Shown: positions 20,970-31,034 of the stretch, one piece after another
Numbering within the stretch: the first letter of the stretch is position 1
Layout: each line of letters opens with the position of its first letter
Assembly (NCBI RefSeq): GCF_002954385.1
Contig: NZ_MQVY01000001.1
Span: 720,892 to 784,891, forward strand
Reading direction: 5' to 3'
Length of the DNA: 64,000 nucleotides
Origin: Tenacibaculum sp. SG-28
Lineage (GTDB): Bacteria > Bacteroidota > Bacteroidia > Flavobacteriales > Flavobacteriaceae
Notes under the pieces: model-generated
Databases searched by the model: none
What the model was told of the DNA's origin: nothing
Seen by the model: the letters and a program-made list of their open reading frames with translations, nothing else
Made by a program: the position numbers and the translations under genes

Positions 20970-23201
20970 TTAATCTTTAACTGTATTTTTAAATTTATCA
21001 AACTTAGTACTGGTTTCTTTTGGCCAGCTGTTGTTTGAAGTATCAATATCTGCGGTTTCTAAATCTGGATCCACAACTATACTTTTAATTTCCTTGTTAG
21101 AGGTAAACACTCTGTACACTTGACTATCGTTTTTTCTCCAAATTTGCGCAGGGAATGTTTCACGAGTTTTTGAGCCATCAGCATAAGTTAATTCTACGAT
21201 AATTGGCAACACAAGACCTCCTGGTTTTTCAAATTCTACCTGGTAGATATACTTTGGAATTTCTTTCATGTTTTCCTTCTGATCTGCAGGAAGTTTACTA
21301 ATAAACTCCTCTACATCCTTTGCATTAGCGTCTTCTTTTTTGGTGGTTAAGAAAACAAGTTTCCCTAAACGTGAAAAATATGCAGGATACTGTTCTTGTA
21401 ATTTTTTCGTTCTTTCGTTAGGTTTATCGGTTAGGTAAACCGGCTTTACTTCTTTTATTCCTATATCATTATAGTCGGTAGTATAGAACCATCCTCTCCA
21501 GAACCAATCTAAGTCCATTCCTGAAGCGTCTTCCATTGTTCTAAAAAAATCTGCAGGTGTTGGGTGCTTAAACATCCATCTTTTTGAATAGGTTCTGAAA
21601 GCATAGTCAAATAATTCAGGGCCCATAATTGTTTGGCGTAACATGTAAAGACCAGCTGCAGGCTTCGTGTATGCGTTTGGACCAAAGTTATATACATAAT
21701 CGCCCTGTGACATAATTGGAGATAAGTTCTCTTGATCAAGGCTCATGTAACGAACAATGTCTTTTGGTAGGTTTCCGGTATTAAAGGATGGGTCGTAATC
21801 TAACTCTGCCAAAATTTCTACAAAAGAGTTCAAACCCTCATCCATCCATGTCCATTGACGCTCATCAGAATTTACAATCATTGGGAAAAAGTTATGTCCT
21901 ATTTCATGAGTAATTACACCGATCATTCCATTTTTAACTCTATCAGAATAGGTTCCGTCAGGATTTGGTCTACCGTAGTTAAAACAAATCATTGGATATT
22001 CCATTCCTTGGCGTTTTGCATGCACAGATATAGCTTTAGAATACGGATAATCAAAAGTTAATTTTGAGTATTCTTCTAAGGTATTGGCAACTACTCGCGT
22101 AGAGTGTTCCTCCCATAATGGATTTCCTTCTTTTGGATATAACGAAACTGCCATAACAGTATTTCCGTTAATGTTTACGGCCATTGCATCCCAAATGTAT
22201 TTTCTTGAAGATGCAAATGCATAATCACGTACATTATTTGCCTTGAAATGCCATGTTTTTGTTTTTGTAGTTCCTTCTTTTTCATTTGCTTCTGCTTCTT
22301 CTTGCGTTACAATGAATACTGGATCTTTGTATGATTTTCTAGCTTTTTCCCAACGATTTCGCTGCTCTTTAGTTAGAACTTCTTTTTCATTTTGTAATTC
22401 CCCTGTTGCATCTACTATATGATCTGCTGGTACTGTTAATTTAACATCGTAATCTCCAAACTCTAAGGCCCACTCACTGCGACCCCAGAATTGCATATTT
22501 TGCCAACCTTCCACGTTATTATACACTGCTAACCTCGGGAAAAATTGTGCTATAGTGTAGTTTTTATTTCCGTCAGGAAAGGCTTCGAACCCAGATCTAC
22601 CCCCATCTTCAACAGAGTTGTTAATTAGGTAATTCCACTTGATACTAAATTTAAAAACTTGTCCTGGGGCAAGTGCTTTTGGTAAGTTAATTCGCATCAT
22701 AGTTCGGTTTATCGTATACGATAAATCTTTACCATCTGCTTGTTTAACTTCTTCAATATTAAAACCAAATTGTTTTGGTTTTGCCATATTCTCTTTAACA
22801 AACGCATCGGGTGTTTGAAAACTGCTCATTCCCTTAGATTCAACTAATGGTGTCTTAGAGTCTGGGGCACGCATGTTTTGGTCTAATTGTACCCACAGAT
22901 ATTCTAGATTATCGTTAGAATTGTTGTGGTAGGTAATTTTTTCATTACCATATAACATGTTTTTAGCTTCATCTAAACGTAAATCCATAACATAATCAAC
23001 CTTCTGTTGAGTGTATGCGTGACCAGGAGCTCCAGAAGCAGTTCTTTGATCGTTAGGAGTCGCTAATACGTCTTTTAATTGACGAAATTTATTTTGGTCA
23101 ATATGACCTTTCGTAGTTTTTTTCTTTTCCGCAGTATCTTGAGCGATAACCGAGGAAGCCATCAAAAAGGCTATTAAAAAAAAGGATGCAAATTTTCTCA
23201 T
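20970..23201 (-). CDS. Secreted M1 family metallopeptidase (copy 1)
   Basis: This 743-residue protein has a signal peptide (MRKFASFFLIAFLMASSVIAQ). The zinc site is complete: HEIGHNFFPMIVNS near residue 432 (HExxH) with the third ligand in WMDEGLNSFVEILAE about 20 residues on. The exopeptidase loop reads GMEYPMICFNYGR in place of GAMEN. It should hydrolyse peptides in the periplasm or outside the cell. It is strongly similar over its whole length to the next gene upstream, so the pair is a tandem duplication. A strong terminator follows. Confidence 0.93.
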   Translation of the reverse strand: MRKFASFFLIAFLMASSVIAQDTAEKKKTTKGHIDQNKFRQLKDVLATPNDQRTASGAPGHAYTQQKVDYVMDLRLDEAKNMLYGNEKITYHNNSNDNLEYLWVQLDQNMRAPDSKTPLVESKGMSSFQTPDAFVKENMAKPKQFGFNIEEVKQADGKDLSYTINRTMMRINLPKALAPGQVFKFSIKWNYLINNSVEDGGRSGFEAFPDGNKNYTIAQFFPRLAVYNNVEGWQNMQFWGRSEWALEFGDYDVKLTVPADHIVDATGELQNEKEVLTKEQRNRWEKARKSYKDPVFIVTQEEAEANEKEGTTKTKTWHFKANNVRDYAFASSRKYIWDAMAVNINGNTVMAVSLYPKEGNPLWEEHSTRVVANTLEEYSKLTFDYPYSKAISVHAKRQGMEYPMICFNYGRPNPDGTYSDRVKNGMIGVITHEIGHNFFPMIVNSDERQWTWMDEGLNSFVEILAELDYDPSFNTGNLPKDIVRYMSLDQENLSPIMSQGDYVYNFGPNAYTKPAAGLYMLRQTIMGPELFDYAFRTYSKRWMFKHPTPADFFRTMEDASGMDLDWFWRGWFYTTDYNDIGIKEVKPVYLTDKPNERTKKLQEQYPAYFSRLGKLVFLTTKKEDANAKDVEEFISKLPADQKENMKEIPKYIYQVEFEKPGGLVLPIIVELTYADGSKTRETFPAQIWRKNDSQVYRVFTSNKEIKSIVVDPDLETADIDTSNNSWPKETSTKFDKFKNTVKD

Positions 23202-23305
23202 TTTCCTGATTAAAGTTGTTTAAGTTTTAGCTGTCTAAATTAATAAATAAATATTAGGCCTCGTATTCTTATGTTAAAATTTTAACAAACTTTTATCTAT
23301 TATCA

Positions 23306-23340
23306 CAAAAAAGCGATACCCTTCATTAGTACCGCTTTAC
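23306..23340 (-). terminator. Terminator of the second M1 gene
   Basis: On the minus strand the arms AAAGCGGTAC and GTATCGCTTT pair through ten positions with one G-T wobble around a 9-base loop, followed by T residues. It lies about 20 bases after the stop codon of the upstream M1 gene. Confidence 0.75.
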
Positions 23341-23359
23341 TTTTATATGAAATAAATGG

Positions 23360-25492
23360 TTATCCTTTGATTTTATTCTTGAATTTTTCGAATTTATTGT
23401 CATTTTTCTTAGGCCAACTATTATTCGAGGTATCTACATCTGCAGTTTCTAAATCAGGATCTATCGTGATGCTAGTAATTTCTTTATCAGAGGAAAATAC
23501 TTTGGTTACTTGCTTATCGTTAAATCGCCATATTTGAGCAGGATAAGTTTTTCTTTCTTTCGTACCATCGGTATAAGTAAACTCTACGATAATAGGCATT
23601 ACCAAGCCACCTGGTTTGTCATAGGTAATCTCGTAATGAAACTTAGATTTTGGATTTTTATTCTTTCCAAAGCCCAATCCTTCTGTGGTATCCTCTACAA
23701 AATTAATAGAATTATTTCTACCTTCTTCCGTGTAAAACTTTTTAACTTCTTTAACACCAATATCCGTAACATCTGTAGTGTAAAACCAACCTCTCCAGAA
23801 CCAGTCTAAATCCATAGCAGAAGCATCCTCCATAGATCTAAAAAAATCAGCAGGGGTAGGGTGTTTGAATTTCCAACGCTTTGCATAGGTTTTAAAAGCA
23901 TGATCAAATAATTCTCTCCCCATAATGGTTTCTCTTAAGATCCATAAAGCAGTTGCTGGTTTACCATAAGCATTATAACCGAATTGATACACATTGTCAC
24001 CTTTTGTCATTATAGGAGCTATTCTTGACTGATCTCCTCCCATATACTTAACTATATTTTTTGGGTATCCACGCGTAATAGGAAAGTTTGGGTCGTAATC
24101 TAATTCCGCTAGCATCTCCATATAAGAATTCAATCCTTCATCCATCCATGTCCACTGGCGTTCGTCTGAATTTACAATCATTGGAAAAAAGTTATGTCCA
24201 ACCTCGTGAATCGTTACTTTTATCATTCGGTACTTTACCCTATCGGAGTAGGTACCATCGGGGTTTGGTCGACCAGGATTAAAACAAATTTGCGGATATT
24301 CCATTCCCATTTGACCATCTACAGAAATGGCTTTGTGATATGGGTAATCAAAGGTATATCTCGAATAGGTTTTAAGTGTTTGTGCAACGGCTCGTGTGGA
24401 ATGGTCTCCGTATAGTGGATTTGCTTCTTTCGAATAATACGAATATGCCATAACAGTTCTTCCATTAATATCCACTGCCATACCATCCCAGATAAATTTT
24501 CGTGAAGAAGCAAAGGCATAATCACGAACATTTTTAGCAACAAATTTCCAAGTTTTTGTTTTTTTAGATTTACCTTTCTCTATTTCCTCCGCTTCTTTTT
24601 GGGATACAATCTCTATTGGTTTATCGAAAGTTCTTTTGGCTAGTGCCAATTTTTCTTGTTGTTTTTTGGTCAAGACTTCTTTTTCGTTTATTAAAACACC
24701 TGTTGCTCCTAACATATGATCGGCAGGGGTGGTAATATTTACATTAAAATCTCCGAATTCTAGGGCAAATTCACTTCTTCCCCAAAATTGATCATTTTGC
24801 CAACCTTCCACATTGTCGTATACACAGAGCCTTGGATAAAATTGCGCAATTACGTAATTGTTATTTCCATCTTCAGGGAAATGTTCAAATCCAGATCTAC
24901 CTCCCTGCGTTCTATGGTTGTTTATATTGTACCACCAAGATATTTTAAAAGAAAACTTTTCTCCAGACCCCAATGGTTTTGGAAGGTTAATTCGCATCAT
25001 TGTTTGGTTTATAGTATGTGACAAATTACTACCATTAGTATTGGTTACGTTCGTAATTTTAAATCCACCATCAAATGGTTTTTCAGGGAAATTTCGATTA
25101 AATCTATTTTTACTAATACTCTCCGGAATGCTATTCGGTTGAATATCTGGAGTTTTAGAATCGGCGGCTCGCACGTTTTGATCTAATTGCACCCACAGAT
25201 ACGTTAAAGTATCCTCTGAGTTGTTGTGATAGACAATGGTTTCTTCTCCGTAAATTCTTTGGTTATCATCATCCAAAACGATATCCATGGTGTAGTCTAC
25301 CTTTTGCTGTGTATAGTTTTTACCGGGCGCTCCCGATGCGGTGCGCTGACTATTTGGAGTTGCTAATTCGTCTTTAAGTTGTTTAAATTTATTTTGATTC
25401 GTATGTCCTGTTTGTGTTTCTCTTTTATTTTGAGAGCTAAGCGAGAAAACAACAAATAGTGCAGAAAAAATAAATAGTATATTTTTTTTCAT
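23360..25492 (-). CDS. Secreted M1 family metallopeptidase (copy 2)
   Basis: This 710-residue paralogue of the neighbouring M1 gene has a signal peptide (MKKNILFIFSALFVVFSLSSQ) and the same opening after it (TGHTNQNKFKQLKDELATPN). The zinc motif is HEVGHNFFPMIVNS with WMDEGLNSYMEMLAE, and the specificity loop is GMEYPQICFNPGR. Both copies keep all catalytic residues and end with a similar beta-rich domain (ITIDPDLETADVDTSNNSWPK). It has its own terminator, so the two are probably transcribed separately. Different substrate ranges are possible but not shown. Confidence 0.93.
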   Translation of the reverse strand: MKKNILFIFSALFVVFSLSSQNKRETQTGHTNQNKFKQLKDELATPNSQRTASGAPGKNYTQQKVDYTMDIVLDDDNQRIYGEETIVYHNNSEDTLTYLWVQLDQNVRAADSKTPDIQPNSIPESISKNRFNRNFPEKPFDGGFKITNVTNTNGSNLSHTINQTMMRINLPKPLGSGEKFSFKISWWYNINNHRTQGGRSGFEHFPEDGNNNYVIAQFYPRLCVYDNVEGWQNDQFWGRSEFALEFGDFNVNITTPADHMLGATGVLINEKEVLTKKQQEKLALAKRTFDKPIEIVSQKEAEEIEKGKSKKTKTWKFVAKNVRDYAFASSRKFIWDGMAVDINGRTVMAYSYYSKEANPLYGDHSTRAVAQTLKTYSRYTFDYPYHKAISVDGQMGMEYPQICFNPGRPNPDGTYSDRVKYRMIKVTIHEVGHNFFPMIVNSDERQWTWMDEGLNSYMEMLAELDYDPNFPITRGYPKNIVKYMGGDQSRIAPIMTKGDNVYQFGYNAYGKPATALWILRETIMGRELFDHAFKTYAKRWKFKHPTPADFFRSMEDASAMDLDWFWRGWFYTTDVTDIGVKEVKKFYTEEGRNNSINFVEDTTEGLGFGKNKNPKSKFHYEITYDKPGGLVMPIIVEFTYTDGTKERKTYPAQIWRFNDKQVTKVFSSDKEITSITIDPDLETADVDTSNNSWPKKNDNKFEKFKNKIKG

Positions 25493-25556
25493 TGTTGGAG
25501 TTTAATTTATTTGAGAATAAAAGTAAGGAATATGTAGGTTGCAGTCTTTATTTTTG

Positions 25557-26051
25557 TTAAAATTTTAACAGTCCTTTATCAGTTGATCGATCGAGAAATA
25601 AGCTTTTTCTTTTCGCATTAACAACTGCTTTTATAAGATTTTGTTGCTCCGGAAATTGTTTGATAAGCATAGTGTTTTTTACAGTCAAAGAATTTACCGT
25701 TTCTACATTTTCAATTTCTAAATAAAAGTACACAATATCACCTTCGTATTCTTTTCCGATGAAGGTATAATTAACAGTGGTTTCATTAATCCAAATTTTA
25801 AAATTTTTCTCTAAATATTTAACAAAATAATGGTCAGCGTTTGTTAACTCGTTAGCTGTAGTTAACTGTAAATCAATATTGTATTCTTCATTTAATGAAG
25901 TTTCAAAATCGTCAAGAAAAACATTCATAATCATTTGAACATTTTTCTTTTTTTCTACGTATTCGATTTCCGTTAATGCGATGTAGTATTTGTGATCACT
26001 TTTAAAAGATACAGACAAAAGAATAGCAAAAAAAAGGCTAGTATATTTCAT
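25557..26051 (-). CDS. DUF6702 family protein
   Basis: This 164-residue protein has a short hydrophobic N-terminus (MKYTSLFFAILLSVSF) and a single beta-rich domain starting HKYYIALTEIEYVEKKKNVQMIMNVFLDDFETSL, which I recognise as DUF6702. In flavobacteria it commonly sits with M1 peptidase and CarboxypepD_reg-like genes, as here. It is likely periplasmic; the function is unknown. It follows the CarboxypepD_reg-like gene by 9 bases and is 64 bases from the M1 gene. Confidence 0.8.
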   Translation of the reverse strand: MKYTSLFFAILLSVSFKSDHKYYIALTEIEYVEKKKNVQMIMNVFLDDFETSLNEEYNIDLQLTTANELTNADHYFVKYLEKNFKIWINETTVNYTFIGKEYEGDIVYFYLEIENVETVNSLTVKNTMLIKQFPEQQNLIKAVVNAKRKSLFLDRSTDKGLLKF

Positions 26052-26060
26052 TGAACTCTA

Positions 26061-26867
26061 TTATTTATCTTTGGAAATTAACTTTAGATAAGGAACGTGT
26101 TCTTTGCGTAGAATTTTAATGACTTCTAAAGAATTGCCATTGGCATACATTTTTTCTATACCCAATGGATTGCAATACTCGAGAAAATGGAAATAGCGTT
26201 CTGGTGGTATCTGGAGTTCTTCAAAGAAAAACTTTTCTCCATATTCCGACATTAATTTTTCTGGTATTCCTTTTCGAATAGCAAGTTCTTTTCGTAATTC
26301 CCATAGGCGTTTAGAACCTCCCATAGGAATAGTTGCACTAGAACCAACACCGACAAAACGTTGTGTTGGATCAGAAATAACAACAGGAGGCCTCACTTTT
26401 GTATCAATATGGTCATCATCTTGAATTACTTTCATGTTAACATCGGAAAAATCCATTGTTTTAGCTAAGGCTTCTCTCTTTTTATCTACAGGAGTTTTAC
26501 TGATATCGGAGTTTAAACTTCCTTTTAAATTATTTTTCGGAATCGTTACTTCATCTAGCGCATAATTTATTTTCTCTAAGTAAAAAGGTGTTATTAAGTC
26601 TGCATTTAAATATGCTTTTACAACTGTAATTACTTTAGTATCGTATCCTACTGAGGTAAACTGAATACTATCATTTATTGCCGCATTTATGGCAAATAGA
26701 CCATTACTATTGGAGAAAGTCGCTAGCTTTGTGTTTTTATTAATAACATGAACATTAGGAAGAATTCCAAACTTGTCAGAAATTTTACCGGTCATTGTAG
26801 TTCTCTTATTTTGCGTAAATCCGGTACACGTAGTTACAATAAAAATTATGGTAATGAGTTTTTTCAT
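26061..26867 (-). CDS. CarboxypepD_reg-like domain protein
   Basis: A signal peptide (MKKLITIIFIVTTCTGFTQ) precedes a carboxypeptidase-regulatory-like beta sandwich (MTGKISDKFGILPNVHVINKNTKLATFSN). The remaining 170 residues form a helical region with the recurring local motif FLEYCNPLGIEKMY. Total 268 residues. The same layout occurs in the next gene and in the one at 36841-37641, so it is a local paralogous family. It overlaps its upstream neighbour by 4 bases (ATGA). A cell-envelope location is likely; function unknown. Confidence 0.8.
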   Translation of the reverse strand: MKKLITIIFIVTTCTGFTQNKRTTMTGKISDKFGILPNVHVINKNTKLATFSNSNGLFAINAAINDSIQFTSVGYDTKVITVVKAYLNADLITPFYLEKINYALDEVTIPKNNLKGSLNSDISKTPVDKKREALAKTMDFSDVNMKVIQDDDHIDTKVRPPVVISDPTQRFVGVGSSATIPMGGSKRLWELRKELAIRKGIPEKLMSEYGEKFFFEELQIPPERYFHFLEYCNPLGIEKMYANGNSLEVIKILRKEHVPYLKLISKDK

Positions 26868-27672
26868 TTATTAGTTTTAAGACCTTTAAGATACAAAATA
26901 CTTTCCTCTTTTAATAATCGAATAAGTTCTAAATGCTTATTTTCATAGAACAATTCTTCAATACCCACAAATTTACAATACTCTATGAAATTATAGTACT
27001 TGTCTTTTGGTATTTTTAAGATGTTAAAAAAGAAATTTTCTCCTATGGTAATTCGCAATTTGTCAGGAAATGTTTTTGCCAATTCTAATTCTTTTTTAAT
27101 CTTTTTTATTCGCTCATCATTTTTATTGCCTAATGGTATTGACATCCCTAAACCACTAAAAGAATTTGGTATGGCAGGTGCGACTCCTTTTTGAAGGTGT
27201 ATTTCATCCTCACCAATAGGCATATCTAGTATAGCATTATAGTCCATACTCCTAATTTCAGAAACAAGATTCGCTACAAGTTCTGAAATCGTATCTTTTG
27301 GTATTTGTTTTGCATCGATATGCAGGTTTCCTGTTAAATTATGTTGTGCTATTTCTACCTCATCCAACAAATACGTTTTTCTTACAATAAATATATTAAT
27401 AGTTCTTTTTTCTATATCTTTTTCAGATATAGTCACGATCTTGGTGTAGTGCTGTATCGACTGAATTTCAATTTATCTCCTTTTTTTACAACAATAGAGA
27501 AATTCCCTAACGCATCTGTAAATGTTCCTTCTTGAGTATCAAGATTTATAATGTGTACGTTTGCAAGAGCACCTATCTTGTCATTTATTGTACCGTGAAT
27601 AGTATATGGTTGCTCAAAAGCAAAAAATTTTTGAGTGAAGAGCAGTAATGTGAAAATTAGAAGTGTTTTCAT
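26864..27672 (-). CDS. CarboxypepD_reg-like domain protein (one frameshift)
   Basis: The protein is about 269 residues after restoring one base near 27460, where the two frames join as KLKFSSIQHYTKIVTISEKD. It has a signal peptide (MKTLLIFTLLLFTQKFFAF) and the beta-sandwich opening YTIHGTINDKIGALANVHIINLDTQEGTF. The C-terminal half, with FIEYCKFVGIEELFY, parallels the downstream gene. I chose ATG 27672, the methionine directly before the signal peptide, over a start further upstream. It is the first gene of the operon leading to the DUF6702 gene. Confidence 0.8.
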
Positions 27673-27772
27673 GTAACAAGTGAAAAAACAAATTAACACA
27701 CAAGTAGTCTTAAAATTATTGTAAGGAAGTTACAATTTAATGTTAAAGAAAACGATATTTAAATTTTTTTCT

Positions 27773-27809
27773 ACATTTCAACGATATAAAATGGTATTTC
27801 AACGACATA
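27773..27809 (+). repeat. Pair of 14-bp direct repeats, 21-bp period
   Basis: ATTTCAACGATATA (27775-27788) and ATTTCAACGACATA (27796-27809) are direct repeats, one difference apart, with a period of 21 bp. They lie about 90 bases before a small secreted protein gene. Two helical turns between direct repeats is the usual arrangement for LytTR regulators, so this may be an activator site. Confidence 0.5.
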
Positions 27810-27900
27810 TAATTGAATTTATATACTATTGTTTGTCAAACTAAGAAAATCTAATTATCTTTATTAACAACATAATTATTTTTATTTAAATCCCCTTAAA

Positions 27901-28289
27901 ATGAAAAAAATTAATCCATCTATCGTTTTTCTGAATTTTATACTTATACTTAGTACTAACATTTATCTTTTTGCACAAAAAGTAGATCTTGCCAATAAAA
28001 TCGAATATAAATCCTCCGAAGAGCAAGTATTAGATAATAATGCTTTATCCATGGATTTATTGGAAATTAAAAATGCAAGTACCAAAAAAAGAAAAAGCGA
28101 AAAATAAGTAAAAAAACAAATTCTACAGGCACAGTAAGTAATTTATTATTAAGTGGAAATAAATTACGTTACCGAAAAAAAAGGGAAAACAATAAATGTT
28201 TCGAAACTGTTGTAAATTGCGAGGACAAAAACGATGGTAAGAGTACTGTTTCGGAATCTAAAAATAAGACTTTAATCCCCAAGCAGTAA
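27901..28289 (+). CDS. Small secreted basic protein (one frameshift)
   Basis: I do not recognise this family. A signal peptide (NPSIVFLNFILILSTNIYLFAQ) leads to a lysine- and asparagine-rich chain. The first frame stops at 28107, but adding one A to the A5 run 28100-28104 continues the protein with ISKKTNSTGTVSNLLLSGNK and ends at 28289, giving about 129 residues including FETVVNCEDKNDG. Two cysteines are present in the second half. It may be exported. The direct repeats at 27773-27809 lie in its upstream region. Confidence 0.6.
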
Positions 28290-28328
28290 AACGATACTAT
28301 TCTATTACTGCAGTTTTTATTTTTTTAA
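28284..28328 (+). terminator. Possible terminator after the small secreted protein
   Basis: CAGTAA (28284-28289) pairs with TTACTG (28305-28310) and is followed by CAGTTTTTATTTTTTT. The stem is only 6 bp and overlaps the stop codon, so the call is tentative. Confidence 0.4.
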
Positions 28329-28400
28329 GATTATTTAGTAGTATTTAAGTTTCTTTAGTTCATAAATATGTAACTTTAAAGTTATAAAAAACTATTATTT

Positions 28401-29120
28401 ATGAAAAGACTTCTAATAGCAAGTACTTCCACGGTACACGGAAGCAGTTACTTAGACTATATTTTATCGGAATTAAGTATACATTTTTCTGAAGTTACTA
28501 CAATCCTATTTATTCCTTATGCCCGCCCTGGTGGGATAGATTACGATACCTACACTAGTATTGCAAGAACGGCATTCCAAAAAATTAACATCGAAGTAAA
28601 GGGGTTGCATGAATATGAAAATCCAAAGGAGGCAATTACTAATGCCAAAGGTATTTTTACTGGAGGAGGAAACACTTTTGAATTGGTTAATCAATTATAC
28701 AAACATGATTTGGTAAGTTGTTTAAAAAATGCAGTAGAAAAAGGAATTCCTTATCTCGGAACAAGTGCTGGAAGTAATATATGTGGTATGACGATGAAAA
28801 ACACCAATGACATGCCAATTGTTTACCCGCCTAGTTTCGATACTTTGGGTATTATTCCTTTCAATATTAATGCACATTATTTAGATCCTGATCCAAACTC
28901 AACGCATATGGGAGAGACAAGAGAAACGCGCATCAAAGAGTTTCACGTGTTTAATAATACGGATGTTCTGGGTTTACGAGAAGGAAGTTGGCTAGAAGTA
29001 AAAGGAAACGTTATAAAATTAAGGGGAAGTTTGTCCGCTAGACTTTTTCAAAAAAACAAAACACCTGTAGAAATTGAATCGAATACTACTTTAGATTTTT
29101 TTTCTCCAAAACAACCATAA
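28401..29120 (+). CDS. pepE: Dipeptidase E (peptidase family S51)
   Basis: This 239-residue protein is an aspartyl dipeptidase that cleaves Asp-X dipeptides in the cytoplasm. The nucleophile serine lies in LGTSAGSNICG near residue 122. The family segment GIFTGGGNTFELVN is near 75, and the histidine of the charge relay lies in FNINAHYLDPDPN near 160. Length and order agree with Escherichia coli PepE. It is a single gene; a possible -7 box, TAACTTTA, lies about 25 bases before the start with one mismatch to the consensus. Confidence 0.93.
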   Translation: MKRLLIASTSTVHGSSYLDYILSELSIHFSEVTTILFIPYARPGGIDYDTYTSIARTAFQKINIEVKGLHEYENPKEAITNAKGIFTGGGNTFELVNQLYKHDLVSCLKNAVEKGIPYLGTSAGSNICGMTMKNTNDMPIVYPPSFDTLGIIPFNINAHYLDPDPNSTHMGETRETRIKEFHVFNNTDVLGLREGSWLEVKGNVIKLRGSLSARLFQKNKTPVEIESNTTLDFFSPKQP

Positions 29121-29143
29121 AAAAAGCCTTGTTGAACAAGGCT
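29118..29143 (-). terminator. Terminator for the methyltransferase gene
   Basis: The inverted repeat AGCCTTGT / ACAAGGCT (29125-29132 and 29136-29143) has a 3-base loop and, on the minus strand, is followed by T7. It lies about 80 bases after the stop codon of the minus-strand gene and touches the end of pepE. On the plus strand there is no T tract. Confidence 0.75.
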
Positions 29144-29221
29144 GTGTAAACGCATTAAAAATCCCCTAAAATAACGCGTTCATTGATACTTTATAAGGAT
29201 AACGTATTTCTTATGTGAATA

Positions 29222-30408
29222 TTATAGCACTTTGTGTGTATGTATTACTATAAGTTCATTATTCATATTTTTAGTAAAAAATAAGTAGAGTGAGCCACCA
29301 TCCTTTAGTTTCGTTTCCTTTCTTATTTGAGCGACACTTTTTGGGAAGTTTCTCACAGAAATATTTGCTTGCTTTTCCGATATCTCTTTTCTTATGTTTT
29401 TTTTATGGTATTTGAATATTTTTTGAATTTTGAATTTTCTTCCTGGAAATTCGGATAAGAAAGTAGGAGAGGTGTACAAGTGGGAGTGTGGGTGAAGTTT
29501 GGCAATGTTGTATTGAAATGCAACTTCGTTGAAACCTCCAGATTTTAAAATTGCTGCATTTGGTTCGTATAAAAATTCTGCAGGAAAACTATACTTAATT
29601 TCTTTTTTCAATGCAGGGTATTCAAATGAGAAGGTAGTAACTTTCGAATTATTTTGCATATTATGAGCAAACATTTTTATAGTTTCTGTAAAGCCCTTTT
29701 CTACAATAAAAAGTAGTTCTTTAACTTCATTTTTTAAAGCCACAACATGAATTTCTTTAACAAATTTTAATTCTTCTAAAGCTAAAGAAATATCTAGCAT
29801 TGGTGAATATTTAATAAATATGGTTTTAGATTTTGTAAATAGAAAATCAATATTAGCAGGAATATTAGGCTGGCAATCTTGTATTAAGAAAACTTTTCCT
29901 TTGGTATCATTTCTTCTCGAGGGATCAATATAAATACAATCGAAATAGGAATTGTTATTTTGTAAAAAGGATATTCCATCTAGTGCTACGGTTTGTATAT
30001 TGGTAATTCCTAATTGTTTATAATTATGGGAAACAATTTTAGATAATTTTTCATTTATTTCACAATGAATTACTTTATGGATTCCTTTTGAAAAATAGAA
30101 ACAATCTACTCCAAATCCTCCTGTAATATCAATTAAAGAATCTACGTGTATTAAATTAGATTTAAAAAAGGCGGTTGCTTCAGATGAAGTTTGTTCAATG
30201 TTCAGTTTTGGAGGATATAAAATATTTCTTGTTGAAAACCAAGTAGGCAATTTACTGGAAGCTTTTTTTTAGATTCAATTTGCGTAGCTAATTCTTGAAC
30301 AGATACTTCAGGAAAAGGAGATCCTTTTAAAATTACTGCATTTATATCTATTTTTAAATTATCTGTAATATAATTTTGTATTTCAGGTTTCAATAACTTA
30401 ATGTCCAT
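29222..30408 (-). CDS. Class I SAM-dependent methyltransferase with THUMP-like domain (one frameshift)
   Basis: Restoring one base at the T8 run 30263-30270 joins the two frames as ESKKKASSKLPTWFST and gives about 395 residues. The N-terminal part has LLKPEIQNYITDNL. The Rossmann-type SAM site is LIDITGGFGVDCFYFS near residue 100, followed by CIYIDPSRRND near 165, which resembles the catalytic loop of RNA base methyltransferases. A THUMP-like C-terminal domain follows. Flavobacterial genomes carry one copy of such a protein; the methylated substrate is unknown, with RNA likely. Confidence 0.85.
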
Positions 30409-30596
30409 AATTGGGAGTACCTAATAGCAATTGCAAAAATAAAATATAAATTTTTAGTTGACGTTTTTACTTGGTTTCATTTCCTCAATAGAATAAAAAA
30501 ATGTAGGCTCTGAGAATTGCGTATTTGATTTTAAAATATAGATATGGGCGAATATCCAATTTTCGTAAAATTATTCCTTTTGGCTAATTTCTGTAA

Positions 30597-31034
30597 CTAG
30601 GGCCTATATTCTTGAAAAGAACCATCATTGTATAAAAGTATCACTTTACATAATACTTTATTGGAATTTTCCTTGGATGTCTTAATGCTTGCTTTAATTT
30701 TAGGTTCATCCTCTACGTTTTCAAAAAGTGTTGGTGGTTTTGCACTTTTTATACTTGTTTGTGATTTTTGAGTTTTGGACAGTGGTTCCTGGGGTTCTGT
30801 TGTATTTTTATTTCTAGGGAAGGAGCCTTCTCCTTTCAATAACCAATATAAATCAACTTCTGGATAGGTGTGTATAACCTTAGTCACAAAGTCTAAACTC
30901 GGTTTATTTCTTCCAGAAAGTAAATGTGACATGCTTGATCGTTGAACTTGGATACTGTCAGCAAAACTAGATGTGCTTAATCCGTAATGCGCTACAATTA
31001 CTTGTATTCGTTTAATAATAGCTTCTGTATTCAC
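30597..31034 (-). CDS. XRE family transcriptional regulator
   Basis: This 145-residue protein begins with a Cro/CI-type helix-turn-helix (IKRIQVIVAHYGLSTSSFA, then IQVQRSSMSHLLSGRNKPSLDFV). The central region, PEVDLYWLLKGEGSF, is usual in flavobacterial members. The C-terminal 60 residues are proline and lysine rich and end in CKVILLYNDGSFQEYRP. The start is GTG at 31034; no ATG is available in the region. A palindrome of the set described at 31031-31475 lies across this start, and another lies on the predicted -7 box, so the protein probably represses its own gene. Confidence 0.85.
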   Translation of the reverse strand: MNTEAIIKRIQVIVAHYGLSTSSFADSIQVQRSSMSHLLSGRNKPSLDFVTKVIHTYPEVDLYWLLKGEGSFPRNKNTTEPQEPLSKTQKSQTSIKSAKPPTLFENVEDEPKIKASIKTSKENSNKVLCKVILLYNDGSFQEYRP

